Part shown: piece after piece, positions 1 through 9,142 of the stretch | How positions within the stretch are numbered: the stretch's first letter is position 1 | How the letters are laid out: each line of letters opens with the position of its first letter | Source of the DNA: Microbacterium paulum | GTDB taxonomy: Bacteria > Actinomycetota > Actinomycetes > Actinomycetales > Microbacteriaceae | DNA: 64,000 nucleotides | Direction of reading: 5' to 3' | Assembly: GCF_015707995.1 (NCBI RefSeq) | Contig: NZ_JAAGRY010000008.1 | Span: 1 to 64,000 of the forward strand | Translations under genes and position numbers: made by a program | Notes under the pieces: model-generated | Told to the model about the DNA's origin: nothing | What the model saw: only the letters and a program-made list of their open reading frames with translations | Database searches by the model: none

Positions 1-1703
1 AGGCATCCGCCGATCCCGCGCCCGCCGAGCCCGCCCCCGCCGCGCCGGCGCCCGCCGAGGCATCCGGCCCGCTCGGCGCCGACGAGATCGCCGCGATCAC
101 CGCGGGGTACACGTTCGCGGGCGAGACGCTCGACCTCGGCGCACTGATGAACGGCGACCCGGTGCCGACCGCGCAGATCCGCATCCCGCTCGGCATGATG
201 AACCGGCACGGGCTCGTCGCCGGGGCCACCGGCACCGGAAAGACCCGCACGCTGCAGGGGCTCGCCGAACAGCTCGCGGCCAAGGGCGTGCCGGTGTTCG
301 CCGCCGACATGAAGGGCGATCTCTCCGGCGTTGCGACGCCGGGGGAGCCGAACGACAAGCTCCTCGCCCGCACCAAGGCGATCGGCCAGGAGTGGAAGCC
401 CGAGGCATCCGTCACCGAATACTTCGCCCTCGGCGGCATCGGAAAGGGCGTGCCCGTGCGCGCGACGGTGTCGGGGTTCGGGCCGCTGCTGCTGAGCAAG
501 GTGCTCGGCCTCAACCCGACGCAGGAGTCGAGCCTCGGGCTGGTGTTCCACTACGCCGACGAGAACGGGCTCGCGCTGGTCGATCTCTCCGACCTCCGTG
601 CCGTGCTCAGCTACCTCACGAGCGACGAGGGCAAAGGCGAGTTGAAAGAGCTCGGCGGGCTCTCGCCCGCGACGGCCGGGGTCATTCTGCGCGAGCTCAT
701 CACCTTCGCCGACGACGGGGCCGATGTGTTCTTCGGCGAACCCGAGTTCGACGTGCACGATTTTCTGCGCACCGCCCCCGACGGGCGCGGCGTGATCTCG
801 CTGCTCGAGGTGCCCGGCGTCGCCGACAAGCCCGCGCTGTTCTCGACGTTCCTCATGTATCTGCTCGCCGAGCTCTACGAGCTGCTGCCCGAAGTGGGCG
901 ACCTCGACAAGCCGAAGCTCGTGTTCTTCTTCGACGAGGCGCACCTGCTCTTCAAGGATGCCTCGAAGGACTTCCTCTCGTCGATCACCCAGACCGTGCG
1001 GCTCATCCGCTCGAAGGGCGTGGGCGTCTTCTTCGTGACGCAGACCCCGAAAGACGTGCCCTCCGACGTGCTCGGGCAGCTGGGCTCGCGCGTGCAGCAC
1101 GCGCTGCGCGCGTTCACGCCCGACGACGCGAAGGCGCTGCGTGCGACCGTCGGCACCTACCCCAAGAGCGGGTACGACCTCGAGCGCGTGCTGCAGGAGC
1201 TCGGCACCGGTGAGGCGATCGTCACCGTCATGAGCGAGAAGGGCGCGCCGACGCCCGTCGCGTGGACGCGGCTGCGCGCTCCGCAGGGGCTCATGTCGCC
1301 GACGCCCGACCCCGACATCGAACGCGCCGTGAAGGCATCCCCGCTGCTGGCGAAGTACGGCACCGCGATCGACCGCGAGTCGGCGCGCGAGATCCTCACG
1401 GCCAAGATGAACGCCGCGGCCGAGGCCGACGCCGCGGCGCAGGCCGCCGCCGAGCAGGCGAAGGCGCAGGCCGACGCCGACAAAGAGCTCGCGAAGCAGC
1501 AGGCCGCCGCCGCGAAAGCCGAGGCCGCCGCCGAGAAGGAGCGCCAGCGCGAGTACGACCGCATCATGAAGTCGACCGGCGGCACGACCCGCACCTCACG
1601 CAAGAAGGAGACCTCGCCCCTCGAGCAGGTGCTGAACTCCAAGTCGACGCAGACCATCCTCAACTCGGTCATCCGGGGGATCTTCGGTACGGGGCGTCGC
1701 TGA
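1..1703 (+). CDS. HerA-like (DUF853) ATPase, 5' end outside window
   Basis: P-loop ATPase of the bacterial HerA-like/DUF853 family, probably a DNA translocase or helicase-like enzyme. The frame is open from base 3, through an Ala/Pro-rich stretch and a conserved-looking segment (GYTFAGETLDLG), to an ATG at 147, so the true start most likely lies before the window. Walker A is GATGTGKT just after base 220 and Walker B is LVFFFDEAH near base 930. The C-terminal third is an Ala/Glu/Lys-rich predicted coiled coil (about bases 1400-1560). A hairpin follows the stop. The family call is good; the cellular role is unknown. Confidence 0.88.
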   Translation, partial: ASADPAPAEPAPAAPAPAEASGPLGADEIAAITAGYTFAGETLDLGALMNGDPVPTAQIRIPLGMMNRHGLVAGATGTGKTRTLQGLAEQLAAKGVPVFAADMKGDLSGVATPGEPNDKLLARTKAIGQEWKPEASVTEYFALGGIGKGVPVRATVSGFGPLLLSKVLGLNPTQESSLGLVFHYADENGLALVDLSDLRAVLSYLTSDEGKGELKELGGLSPATAGVILRELITFADDGADVFFGEPEFDVHDFLRTAPDGRGVISLLEVPGVADKPALFSTFLMYLLAELYELLPEVGDLDKPKLVFFFDEAHLLFKDASKDFLSSITQTVRLIRSKGVGVFFVTQTPKDVPSDVLGQLGSRVQHALRAFTPDDAKALRATVGTYPKSGYDLERVLQELGTGEAIVTVMSEKGAPTPVAWTRLRAPQGLMSPTPDPDIERAVKASPLLAKYGTAIDRESAREILTAKMNAAAEADAAAQAAAEQAKAQADADKELAKQQAAAAKAEAAAEKERQREYDRIMKSTGGTTRTSRKKETSPLEQVLNSKSTQTILNSVIRGIFGTGRR

Positions 1704-1742
1704 CCTGCGCCGGGCGGCTCACGGATTACCTCGCGCGGCGCC

Positions 1743-1763
1743 CAGGCGCAAGCCCTGCGCCTG
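1743..1763 (+). terminator. Hairpin after HerA-like gene
   Basis: A perfect 8-bp stem (CAGGCGCA / TGCGCCTG) with a 5-nt loop lies 40 bp after the HerA-like stop codon and just before the next promoter. There is no U-run, as is common in high-GC actinobacteria. Confidence 0.45.
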
Positions 1764-1791
1764 AGCGCGCAGATCGCCGTACGCTCGCCGC

Positions 1792-3336
1792 ATGACCGAG
1801 CTGTCGGCCCCCACGGGGCGTGAAGAGGCCCTGCGCGCCGAGCCGCGCCCGGACGGCACGGCGCCGCGCGCGCTCGTGCTCGGCGCGACAGGCTACATCG
1901 GCGGTCGGCTCGTGCCCCGGCTTCTCGCGGCGGGCTACCGGGTGCGGGTGCTCGTGCGCGACCCGGCGCGACTCGCGGCGTTCGACTGGGGGGACGACGT
2001 CGAGGTCGTCGAGGGCAGTGCGACGGATGCCGAGGCGCTCGCCGCGGCGACCGTCGACGTCGACGTGCTGTACTACCTCATCCACTCGATGGCGCAGGGG
2101 AAGGGGTTCGAGCGGGCCGACCTCGCCGCCGCGCACGCCGTCGCGGATGCGGCGGCGAAGGCATCCGTCCACCGCATCGTGTACCTCGGCGGTCTGCATC
2201 CGGAGGGCGTGGAGCTCAGCCCGCACCTGCGTTCACGGGTCGAGGTGGGCGAGGTGTTCCTGCGCAGCGGCGTGCCCACGCTCGTGCTGCAGGCGGGTGT
2301 CGTGATCGGGTCGGGGTCGGCGTCGTTCGAGATGATCCGGCACCTCACCGAGGTGCTGCCCTACATGCCGGCGCCCCGCTGGGTGCGCAACCGCATCCAG
2401 CCGATCGCGGTGCGCGACGTGCTGCACTACCTGCTGGGGGCGGCGCGCGTCGCGCCCGACGTGAACCGCGCCGTCGACATCGGCGGGCCGGACGTCTGGC
2501 GGTACGGGCAGATGATGAACGGCTACGCCGTCGAGGCTGGCCTGCCACAGCGTCCCATCGCGCCGCTGCCGGTGCTCACCCCGGGCCTCGCCTCGCACTG
2601 GGTGAACGTCGTCACGCCCGTGCCGCGGTCGATCGCCCGGCCGCTCATCGCCTCGCTGCAGAACGAGTGCGTGATGGACGACCATGCCGTCGATGAGCTG
2701 ATCCCGCGCCCCGAGGGCGGTCTCACCCCGTATCGCGCCGCCGTCGCGCTCGCCCTCGGCCGCGTCGAGGCCGACACCGTCGAGACGAGCTGGCAGGATG
2801 CCGACGTCACCGGCGTGCCGTCGGACCCCCTGCCGTCGGACCCCGACTGGGCGGGACGGACGGTCTTCACCGATGTGCGGGTCGCCGACACGACGGCAAC
2901 GCCCGAGCGGCTCTGGGCCGTGATCGAGGGGATCGGCGGCGAGAACGGCTGGTATTCGGCGCCGCTCCTGTGGGCCGTGCGCGGGTGGATGGACCGCGTC
3001 GTCGGGGGAGTCGGGCTCTCGCGTGGGCGGCGGAGCCGAACGCGGGTCGCGGTGGGAGACGTGATCGACTTCTGGCGGGTCGAGAAAGTCGACCCCGGGC
3101 ACCTCCTGCGCCTGCGCGCCGAGATGAAGGTGCCGGGCCTCGCCTGGCTGGACCTGCAGTGCGATCCGGCGCCGGACGGCTTGGGCGGCGCCCGCTACCG
3201 CCAGCGGGCGGTGTTCTTCCCCGCAGGGCTCGCCGGGCGCCTGTACTGGCTCGCCGTGCTGCCCTTCCACGGGTTCATCTTCCGCGGCATGGCGAACCGG
3301 ATCACGGCGACGGCAGAGGCGCCCGAGCCTTCATAG
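1792..3336 (+). CDS. NAD(P)-binding SDR-like protein with C-terminal DUF2867 domain
   Basis: A two-part protein of 514 aa. Residues about 23-300 form an atypical SDR/NmrA-like Rossmann fold with the dinucleotide motif GATGYIGG near residue 31. Residues about 350-510 match the DUF2867 type, which usually follows such domains, with an aromatic-rich end. The substrate is unknown; relatives are annotated as NAD(P)H-binding oxidoreductases or epimerases. The ATG sits 6 nt after a TACGCT hexamer, so the mRNA is probably leaderless. It is not coupled to its neighbours. Confidence 0.82.
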   Translation: MTELSAPTGREEALRAEPRPDGTAPRALVLGATGYIGGRLVPRLLAAGYRVRVLVRDPARLAAFDWGDDVEVVEGSATDAEALAAATVDVDVLYYLIHSMAQGKGFERADLAAAHAVADAAAKASVHRIVYLGGLHPEGVELSPHLRSRVEVGEVFLRSGVPTLVLQAGVVIGSGSASFEMIRHLTEVLPYMPAPRWVRNRIQPIAVRDVLHYLLGAARVAPDVNRAVDIGGPDVWRYGQMMNGYAVEAGLPQRPIAPLPVLTPGLASHWVNVVTPVPRSIARPLIASLQNECVMDDHAVDELIPRPEGGLTPYRAAVALALGRVEADTVETSWQDADVTGVPSDPLPSDPDWAGRTVFTDVRVADTTATPERLWAVIEGIGGENGWYSAPLLWAVRGWMDRVVGGVGLSRGRRSRTRVAVGDVIDFWRVEKVDPGHLLRLRAEMKVPGLAWLDLQCDPAPDGLGGARYRQRAVFFPAGLAGRLYWLAVLPFHGFIFRGMANRITATAEAPEPS

Positions 3337-3345
3337 GCTGAACGG

Positions 3346-3957
3346 ATGCCCCGCATCCGCCCGTTTCAGCCCGGCGACGAAGCCGCCCTGTCGGAGATCT
3401 GCCTGAAAACCGCCGACGCCGGCGCCGACGCGACCGGCATCTTCGCCGACGACGACCTGTGGGGCGAGGTGTTCGTGCTGCCCTATGTGGCGCGGCACCC
3501 AGACCTCGCGTTCGTCGTCGAGACCGATGACGGCCGCGTTGCGGGCTACATCGTCGGCACGGACGACACGCGAGCGTTCGAGGACTGGTTCCAGGGCGAG
3601 TGGTGGCCTCGGTTCGCCGAGCGTTGGCCGCTGCCCGACCCTGAGCGCCCCGCCGCGGAGCGCACGCGCCAAGACGGCACCGTCGCCTACGCCTACGGTC
3701 GCCGCGGCGGTGCCGAGCCGTTCGGCGACACCTATCGCGCGCACCTGCACATCGACCTGCTGCCCGAACTGCAGGGGCAGGGGTTCGGTCGCCGCCTCAT
3801 CGACACGCTGGTCGCGGCGCTCCGCGAACGCGGTGTGAGGGGACTGCACCTCGCCGCCGACGTGCGGAACACCTCGGCCGCAGCGTTCTACGAGCGGACC
3901 GGCTTCAGCCGCATCCCGTCGCACGCCGACGTGGTCGCCTTCGGTCGCGAGCTGTAG
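3346..3957 (+). CDS. GNAT family N-acetyltransferase
   Basis: This 203-aa protein has the GNAT fold. The acetyl-CoA loop is visible as QGQGFGRRL at about residues 142-150, followed by the usual C-terminal strand and helix (NTSAAAFYERTGF). The N-terminus (RPFQPGDEAALSEIC) is typical of single-domain GNATs. The acceptor substrate cannot be told. A TAGGCT hexamer 6 nt before the ATG suggests a leaderless transcript starting 10 bp after the previous gene. Confidence 0.88.
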   Translation: MPRIRPFQPGDEAALSEICLKTADAGADATGIFADDDLWGEVFVLPYVARHPDLAFVVETDDGRVAGYIVGTDDTRAFEDWFQGEWWPRFAERWPLPDPERPAAERTRQDGTVAYAYGRRGGAEPFGDTYRAHLHIDLLPELQGQGFGRRLIDTLVAALRERGVRGLHLAADVRNTSAAAFYERTGFSRIPSHADVVAFGREL

Positions 3958-4017
3958 CGCTGCCGACCCCGCCGGGGGCCTTCTGGGCTCACCGGCGGCG
4001 GAGTGGGGCGTCGGGGT

Positions 4018-4093
4018 GTTCCGAAAGCAGGCTGAATCGGTCCGCGCGGGGCTCCGCGCTGCGCGGAGGGACGGTTCGCCCTGCTTTCGGAAC
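4018..4093. repeat. Perfect 14-bp inverted repeat with 48-bp GC-rich insert
   Basis: GTTCCGAAAGCAGG at 4018-4031 is mirrored perfectly by CCTGCTTTCGGAAC at 4080-4093. The 48 bp between them can pair partly (GGTCCGCG against CGCGGAGGGACGG). It lies between the GNAT stop and the nirK-operon promoter. It could be a terminator for the GNAT gene or a solitary REP-like or miniature element; no other copy was seen in the window. Confidence 0.7.
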
Positions 4094-4156
4094 GGAAGAC
4101 GGGGAGAACGCGGGGGAGCGGGGACGCCACCGGGCCGAGCGCGGGCACGGACGGCG

Positions 4157-4172
4157 GGTGGATTAAACCCGG
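4157..4172 (+). promoter_or_regulatory. Anaerobic-regulon dyad site, nirK operon
   Basis: GGTGGATTAAACCCGG is a 5-6-5 dyad. Its centre lies 39.5 bp before a likely -10 hexamer TACCGT (4204-4209), which itself is 6 nt before the ATG at 4216. The same arrangement is seen before narG, narK, moeB, moaA and cydA. The function is inferred from the shared sequence and spacing. Confidence 0.55.
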
Positions 4173-4215
4173 CCTAGCCGATTCGGGCGGCGAGGCTCGC
4201 GCGTACCGTCGAAGC

Positions 4216-5403
4216 ATGGATACGCGCGCTCCGGGTGCTTCGCCCGCGGGTGCGGCGCGGGGCGCTGCGCGCCGCCGCAGAGGCGCGTGGCCTCGACTGG
4301 TGATCGTCGTGCCGGCGGGCGCGATCATGCTGGTCGGTCTCGACGCGGGGCTCGTGCTTCTGGGTGTTCCCGCGCCGCTCATGCTCTCGCGGCTTGCCGA
4401 TCTGCACGCGCCCCTGCTCGTCTTCGGATTCCTCGGCACCCTCATCTCGCTCGAGCGTGCCGTGGCCCTGCGCGCGGCGTGGGCCTTCGCCGCGCCCGTG
4501 CTGATGGCAGCCGGCGCCATCGCCATTCTCACCGCGCTGCCCGTCATCGCCGGGCAAGCGCTCATCGGTCTCGGCATGACTGTGCATGTCGGGCAGTACC
4601 GCGCCGTGTGGCGCCGGCAGCCGATGACGGCGACGGCTGTGCAGGCGCTCGGCGCCGTCACCGGCACCGTCGCCGCCCTCGTCTGGGCAGCCTCGGTGCC
4701 TCCGCCGCGAATGGTTCCGCTGTTCGCGGTCTTCCTCGTGCTCACGATCGCGGGTGAACGGCTCGAGCTCGCGCGCGTCGCCGCGCCCGGCCGCGCGGCT
4801 GAGACAACGGTGTTCGCGCTCGCGGTGGGGCTCTCTGTCGCGGCTGTCGTGAGCCTCGTCGCGCCGACGGTGGCGGTCCCCGCCGCGGGTGCCCTGCTGC
4901 TTGCCCTGGCCGCGTGGCTCTACCGTTACGACATCGCGCGCGTGACGGTGCGCACGCGCGCGCAGCCGCGGTTCATCGCGGTCTGCCTGCTCGCCGGGTA
5001 CGGCTGGCTCGTCGTAGCCGGAGCCGGGTGGCTGCTCGGCGGAGCCCGCACCGATGGGCCGGTCTACGACGCCACGACCCACGCCGTCTTCCTCGGATTC
5101 GTGATCACCCTGGTGATGGCTCACGCGGCGCTGATCCTGCCGGCCGTGCTGCGCGTTCGCATTCCCTACCATCCCGTCATGTACGTGCCCGTCGCCGTGC
5201 TGCAGGCGTCGCTTCTCGTGCGGGTCGTGGCGGGGGATGCCTGGGGGTCGGTCACGGCGCTGCGTGTCGGCGGCGTCGGTGCCGTCGTCGCGATGGTCGG
5301 CTTCGCGGCGACGGTCATCGTGCTCTCGGTGCGGGCCGGGCGCCACGCGCGCGCTGAGCGAGAAACAGAGCGACAAGCAGAGCGAGAGGAGCAACCCCGA
5401 TGA
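4216..5403 (+). CDS. Polytopic membrane protein of the nirK operon (possibly NnrS-like)
   Basis: A 395-aa protein with about 11-12 hydrophobic segments after a short basic N-terminus and a charged Arg/Glu-rich C-terminal tail. Its last bases overlap the nirK fusion start (ATGA), so the two are translationally coupled. The layout and His-containing helices (LHAPLLVFGF; THAVFLGFVITLVMAH) recall NnrS-type membrane proteins linked to nitrite and NO metabolism, but I cannot confirm the family. It may supply electrons, heme or copper to the adjacent reductase. The start is leaderless-type (TACCGT 6 nt upstream). Confidence 0.6.
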   Translation: MDTRAPGASPAGAARGAARRRRGAWPRLVIVVPAGAIMLVGLDAGLVLLGVPAPLMLSRLADLHAPLLVFGFLGTLISLERAVALRAAWAFAAPVLMAAGAIAILTALPVIAGQALIGLGMTVHVGQYRAVWRRQPMTATAVQALGAVTGTVAALVWAASVPPPRMVPLFAVFLVLTIAGERLELARVAAPGRAAETTVFALAVGLSVAAVVSLVAPTVAVPAAGALLLALAAWLYRYDIARVTVRTRAQPRFIAVCLLAGYGWLVVAGAGWLLGGARTDGPVYDATTHAVFLGFVITLVMAHAALILPAVLRVRIPYHPVMYVPVAVLQASLLVRVVAGDAWGSVTALRVGGVGAVVAMVGFAATVIVLSVRAGRHARAERETERQAEREEQPR

Positions 5404-8048
5404 GCCGCCGCAACTGGTACCTGCTGACGAACGCCGTCGTCTTCGCCTGGATCGTGATGACCTTCGTCGCCGTCACGATCCACCGGTTCGTGAACCAGCC
5501 GCTGTGGCTGATGGTGCACGTGCCGCTGCTGGGCGCGGCGACGGCCGCGATCCTCATCTGGTCGCAGCACTTCAGCGACACGCTGCTGCGACGCCCCGCT
5601 CCGGCGGGGCGCGTCGGGCTCGCGGTGCGGCTCGGAGCGCATTCGAGCGGCGCGGCCGTCGTCATCGCCGGCATCCTCAGCGGCAGCGCTCCGCTCGTGA
5701 TCGTCGGCGCGACAGGTGTCGCCGCGGCGATCGTCGTGCATGCCGTGGTGCTGTTCGTGCAGTTGCGGCGAGCCCTGCCCTCGCGCTTCGGGCCGCTCGT
5801 GCGCTACTACGTCGCCGCGGCGCTGGTGTTCCTCGGGGGCATCGCGATCGGGGCCGTGATGGGCGCCCTCGCCGACCCCGGGGTGACCGATCGCCTGGTG
5901 GCGGCTCATATCGTGCTGAACGCCTACGGCTGGATCGGTCTCACGGCCCTCGGCACGCTCGTGCTGCTGTGGCCGACCGTCCTGCACGCGCGCATGGACG
6001 ACAGCGCAGACGCCGCCGCCCGCCGCGCCCTGCCCGTGCTCGTCGCGGGGCTCGTCGTCGCGGCGACGGGGCCGCTGGTCGATCTGCGCCCCCTCGTCGC
6101 CGTGGGCATGACGATCTGGCTCGCCGGTGCGCTTCTTCTGGGGCGAGCCGGGTGGCGTCACGCGCGCCGGATGCCACCGGGAACCTTCGCCGGATGGAGT
6201 CTCGCGGCGGCGTATGCCTGGGCGGTCATCGCTGCGGCAACGCTCGTCGTCATCGGCGTGCTCGCCCCCGACTGGGCGGGACTGCGCGCCGGCTATCTCA
6301 TGGCGCTCGGGCCCCTCGTGGCGGGCTTCGGGGTGCAGCTGCTCATGGGTGCGCTGAGCTATCTGCTGCCCGTCGTCGCGCTCGGAAGCCCCGCCGCGGC
6401 AGAAGTCGCAGCGGACGTGCTCGACCGCGGCGCCGCGTTCCGGGTCGCTGCGCTCAACGGCGCGATCGCCCTGTATCTCTTGCCGATGCCGTCGCTCGCG
6501 CGCGTGCTGCTCTCGTTCGTCGCGCTGGGCGTCGCGATCGCTTTCGCCGTCTTGCTCGTGCGTGCGGTGATCCTCGGTCGCCGCGTGCGGCGCGCGGAGG
6601 GCGATGCCCCCGACCGTTCGCGCGTCGTGCGGCTGCAGGCTCCGACGGTTGCCGCGCCGCCCGCTCCGGCCCCGCGAACGGGCGCCGTCGTCGCGGCATT
6701 CGCGGTGCTCGCGCTCTGCGTGGGTGCGGGCGTCGCCGCCGATCCGGCCGCGGTGGGAATCTCGATCGCGGCGCCGGCGGGAGAGGTCATCGCGTCGGGG
6801 GCGACGACCGAGGTGACGGTTGAGGTCGAGGGGATGCACTTCACGCCGTCCGAGATCGACGTTCCCTATGGTGACGCGCTCGTCGTGACCTTTCACAACA
6901 CCGGCGCGGACGTGCACGACCTGACCTTCGCGAACGGCGTACGCACCCCGCGGCTCGCCCCCGGCGACGCCGCGACGATCGAGGTAGGGCTGATCGGCGC
7001 CGACCTGGAGGGGTGGTGCTCGATCGCCGGTCATCGGCAGATGGGCATGGAGCTCACGGTGCGCGTCACGGGAGCGCCCACCGGCTCCGCGACCGCGACC
7101 GCGTCGGAAGGCGGCGACAGCGACGGCATGGACATGTCGCACGACCACAGTGCCTCTTCGGGCTCGAGTGCCGCCGACGACATCGACCTGTCGGCCACGC
7201 CTGCAGACGACTTCTCCGCCTGGCCGGCGGCTCTGGAACCCGCCTCGGACGAGACCGTCCACCGCGTCACCCTCACGGTGCACGAGATCGTGACCGATGT
7301 CGCCCCCGGCATCAGCCAGACGCGGTGGACGTTCGGCGGCACCTCGCCCGGGCCGGTGCTGCGCGGCCGCATCGGCGATCGCTTCGAGATCACCCTCGCC
7401 AACGACGGTTCGATCGGCCACTCGATCGACTTCCACGCCGGCATGCTCGCCCCCGACCAGCCGATGCGCACGATCCAACCGGGCGAGAGCCTGACCTACA
7501 CCTTCACCGCGACACAGGCCGGCATCTGGATGTATCACTGCTCGACCATGCCGATGTCGATGCACATCGCCAACGGCATGTTCGGCGCCGTCATCATCGA
7601 TCCGCCCGATCTCGCTCCGGTCTCCCGCGAGTACCTGCTCGTGCAGAGCGAGTTCTATCTCGGCGCGCAGGGCGAGACGGCCGACGCGGATCGCATCGCG
7701 ACGCAGCAGCCCGACTTGGTCGCGTTCAACGGGTACGCCGACCAGTACGTCTACCGGCCGCTCGCGGCATCGGTCGGCGAGCGCGTGCGGGTGTGGACCC
7801 TCGACGCCGGGCCCAACACCGCCTCGTCGTTCCACGTCGTCGGCGGGCAATTCGACACGGTGTTCTTCGAGGGCGCCTACACACTGCGCCCCGATGACCC
7901 GGGCGGGTCGCAGGCGCTCGCGATGCAGCCCGCGCAGGGCGGCTTCGTCGAGCTGGCCTTCGCCGAAGCAGGCAACTATCCCTTCGTCACCCACATCATG
8001 AGCGACGCCGAGAAGGGCGCGAAAGGAATCTTCCATGTCGACCAATGA
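5400..8048 (+). CDS. nirK: Membrane-anchored copper nitrite reductase fusion (NirK-type)
   Basis: An 882-aa fusion expected to reduce nitrite to NO outside the membrane. Residues 1 to about 410 form a multi-helix membrane domain. Residues about 465-560 form a plastocyanin-like domain with type-1 copper ligands H506, C540, H545 and M548 (or M550). A Met/His-rich linker (GMDMSHDH) follows. Residues about 605-882 form a two-cupredoxin NirK module. Its ligands are all visible: type-1 H674, C714, H722 and M727, and type-2 H679, H713 and H812, with D677 in the catalytic position. Usual NirK proteins are about 340-380 aa, so the membrane and extra cupredoxin parts probably form a built-in electron path. 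It overlaps both neighbours. Confidence 0.82.
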   Translation: MSRRNWYLLTNAVVFAWIVMTFVAVTIHRFVNQPLWLMVHVPLLGAATAAILIWSQHFSDTLLRRPAPAGRVGLAVRLGAHSSGAAVVIAGILSGSAPLVIVGATGVAAAIVVHAVVLFVQLRRALPSRFGPLVRYYVAAALVFLGGIAIGAVMGALADPGVTDRLVAAHIVLNAYGWIGLTALGTLVLLWPTVLHARMDDSADAAARRALPVLVAGLVVAATGPLVDLRPLVAVGMTIWLAGALLLGRAGWRHARRMPPGTFAGWSLAAAYAWAVIAAATLVVIGVLAPDWAGLRAGYLMALGPLVAGFGVQLLMGALSYLLPVVALGSPAAAEVAADVLDRGAAFRVAALNGAIALYLLPMPSLARVLLSFVALGVAIAFAVLLVRAVILGRRVRRAEGDAPDRSRVVRLQAPTVAAPPAPAPRTGAVVAAFAVLALCVGAGVAADPAAVGISIAAPAGEVIASGATTEVTVEVEGMHFTPSEIDVPYGDALVVTFHNTGADVHDLTFANGVRTPRLAPGDAATIEVGLIGADLEGWCSIAGHRQMGMELTVRVTGAPTGSATATASEGGDSDGMDMSHDHSASSGSSAADDIDLSATPADDFSAWPAALEPASDETVHRVTLTVHEIVTDVAPGISQTRWTFGGTSPGPVLRGRIGDRFEITLANDGSIGHSIDFHAGMLAPDQPMRTIQPGESLTYTFTATQAGIWMYHCSTMPMSMHIANGMFGAVIIDPPDLAPVSREYLLVQSEFYLGAQGETADADRIATQQPDLVAFNGYADQYVYRPLAASVGERVRVWTLDAGPNTASSFHVVGGQFDTVFFEGAYTLRPDDPGGSQALAMQPAQGGFVELAFAEAGNYPFVTHIMSDAEKGAKGIFHVDQ

Positions 8049-9102
8049 GCGCATCTCCGTCGACGGGCACGGTCGCGTGGTGATCGGCGATCACGCCGAG
8101 GTCACGCGCATCGCGCGCGACGCCGCGGGGTTCTCGAGCGCGGTCTCGCGCCACCTGCAGGTGCCGAACGGCCTCGACGGCGCGGCGCACGCCGAGATGC
8201 GCCGCCTGATCGATCCGTTCATGGATGCCGACGCCGTCGACGCCCTCACGGCCGACCTCGAAGCGATCGCCGCCGACCTTCTGAGCGAGCTGGTCGAACG
8301 CTCCGAGCCTTTCGGTGCCGTGGGCGACCTCGGCGCGCGGTTCGCGGTGCGGGCGCAATCGGCCTGGCTCGGCTGGCTGCCCGAATGGGAGGAGCCGCTA
8401 CTCGAGTGGGTCGCCGACAACCGGGTGGCCTCGCGCACGGGGCATTCTGAAGCCACCGCGGTCATCGCCGAGCGTTTAGACGCGATCATCCGCGAGCTGC
8501 TGCGCCGCCGCAGAGAGACCCCGCGCGGCGATGTGACCTCTGCTCTCATGGCGCTGCGTCACGACGACGGGTCCGCGCTCGGCGATGATGAGCTCGTCTC
8601 GATCCTTCGGAACGTGACGGGCGGCGACCTCGGGTCGCTCGCGCTGTGCGCGGGTGTCATCGTGCACTGGCTCGCCCGGCATCCCGAGCATCAGCATCAC
8701 CTCGCCGAGGCGAGCGACGCCGATCTCGATGCTGCGATCGATGAGATCCTGCGGGCCGACGACCCGTTCGTCTCGAACCGCCGTCGCGCGAGGGTCGACA
8801 CCGACATCGCCGGATGCCCCGTGCGCGCGGGCGACGTCGTCGTGCTCGACTGGCGCGCCGCCAATCGCGATCCCGAGGTGTTCGGCGACCCGGGGACGTT
8901 CGATCCCGCGGGCCATGCGGCAGACAACCTCGTCTACGGCACCGGACCGCACGTCTGCCCGGGGCGCCTCCTCGCGACGCGAGAACTGCGCGTGCTCGTG
9001 CGGGCGCTGCTGCGGGCCGGCCGCGTGGCTCTCGCGGGCCCGGCGGTGCGCGAAGAGGCGCCCGCCGCGGGTTTTCGCGAAGTGCCCGTGCGCGTCGGCT
9101 GA
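8035..9102 (+). CDS. Cytochrome P450 overlapping nirK
   Basis: A 355-aa P450, somewhat shorter than the usual 390-420 because the N-terminal part is reduced. The heme-binding loop is YGTGPHVCPGRLLA with the thiolate at C308, and the K-helix ExxR appears as EILR. The I-helix reads TGGDLGS, so the usual acid-Thr pair for O2 activation lacks its threonine. The ATG lies 14 nt inside the end of nirK, so the two genes are co-translated. The context suggests work on NO or another nitrogen oxide, or a peroxygenase-like reaction, rather than classical monooxygenation. The substrate is unknown. Confidence 0.85.
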   Translation: MSTNERISVDGHGRVVIGDHAEVTRIARDAAGFSSAVSRHLQVPNGLDGAAHAEMRRLIDPFMDADAVDALTADLEAIAADLLSELVERSEPFGAVGDLGARFAVRAQSAWLGWLPEWEEPLLEWVADNRVASRTGHSEATAVIAERLDAIIRELLRRRRETPRGDVTSALMALRHDDGSALGDDELVSILRNVTGGDLGSLALCAGVIVHWLARHPEHQHHLAEASDADLDAAIDEILRADDPFVSNRRRARVDTDIAGCPVRAGDVVVLDWRAANRDPEVFGDPGTFDPAGHAADNLVYGTGPHVCPGRLLATRELRVLVRALLRAGRVALAGPAVREEAPAAGFREVPVRVG

Positions 9103-9142
9103 CGGCGACGCCGCCCGTACGCGTCGGCTGACGCCGCCCGGG

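Noticed and set aside
5166-8054. A very long open frame antisense to the nirK fusion
   Set aside because: It is Arg/His/Asp-rich low-complexity translation typical of the opposite strand of high-GC genes, with no family features, while the plus strand shows complete copper sites.
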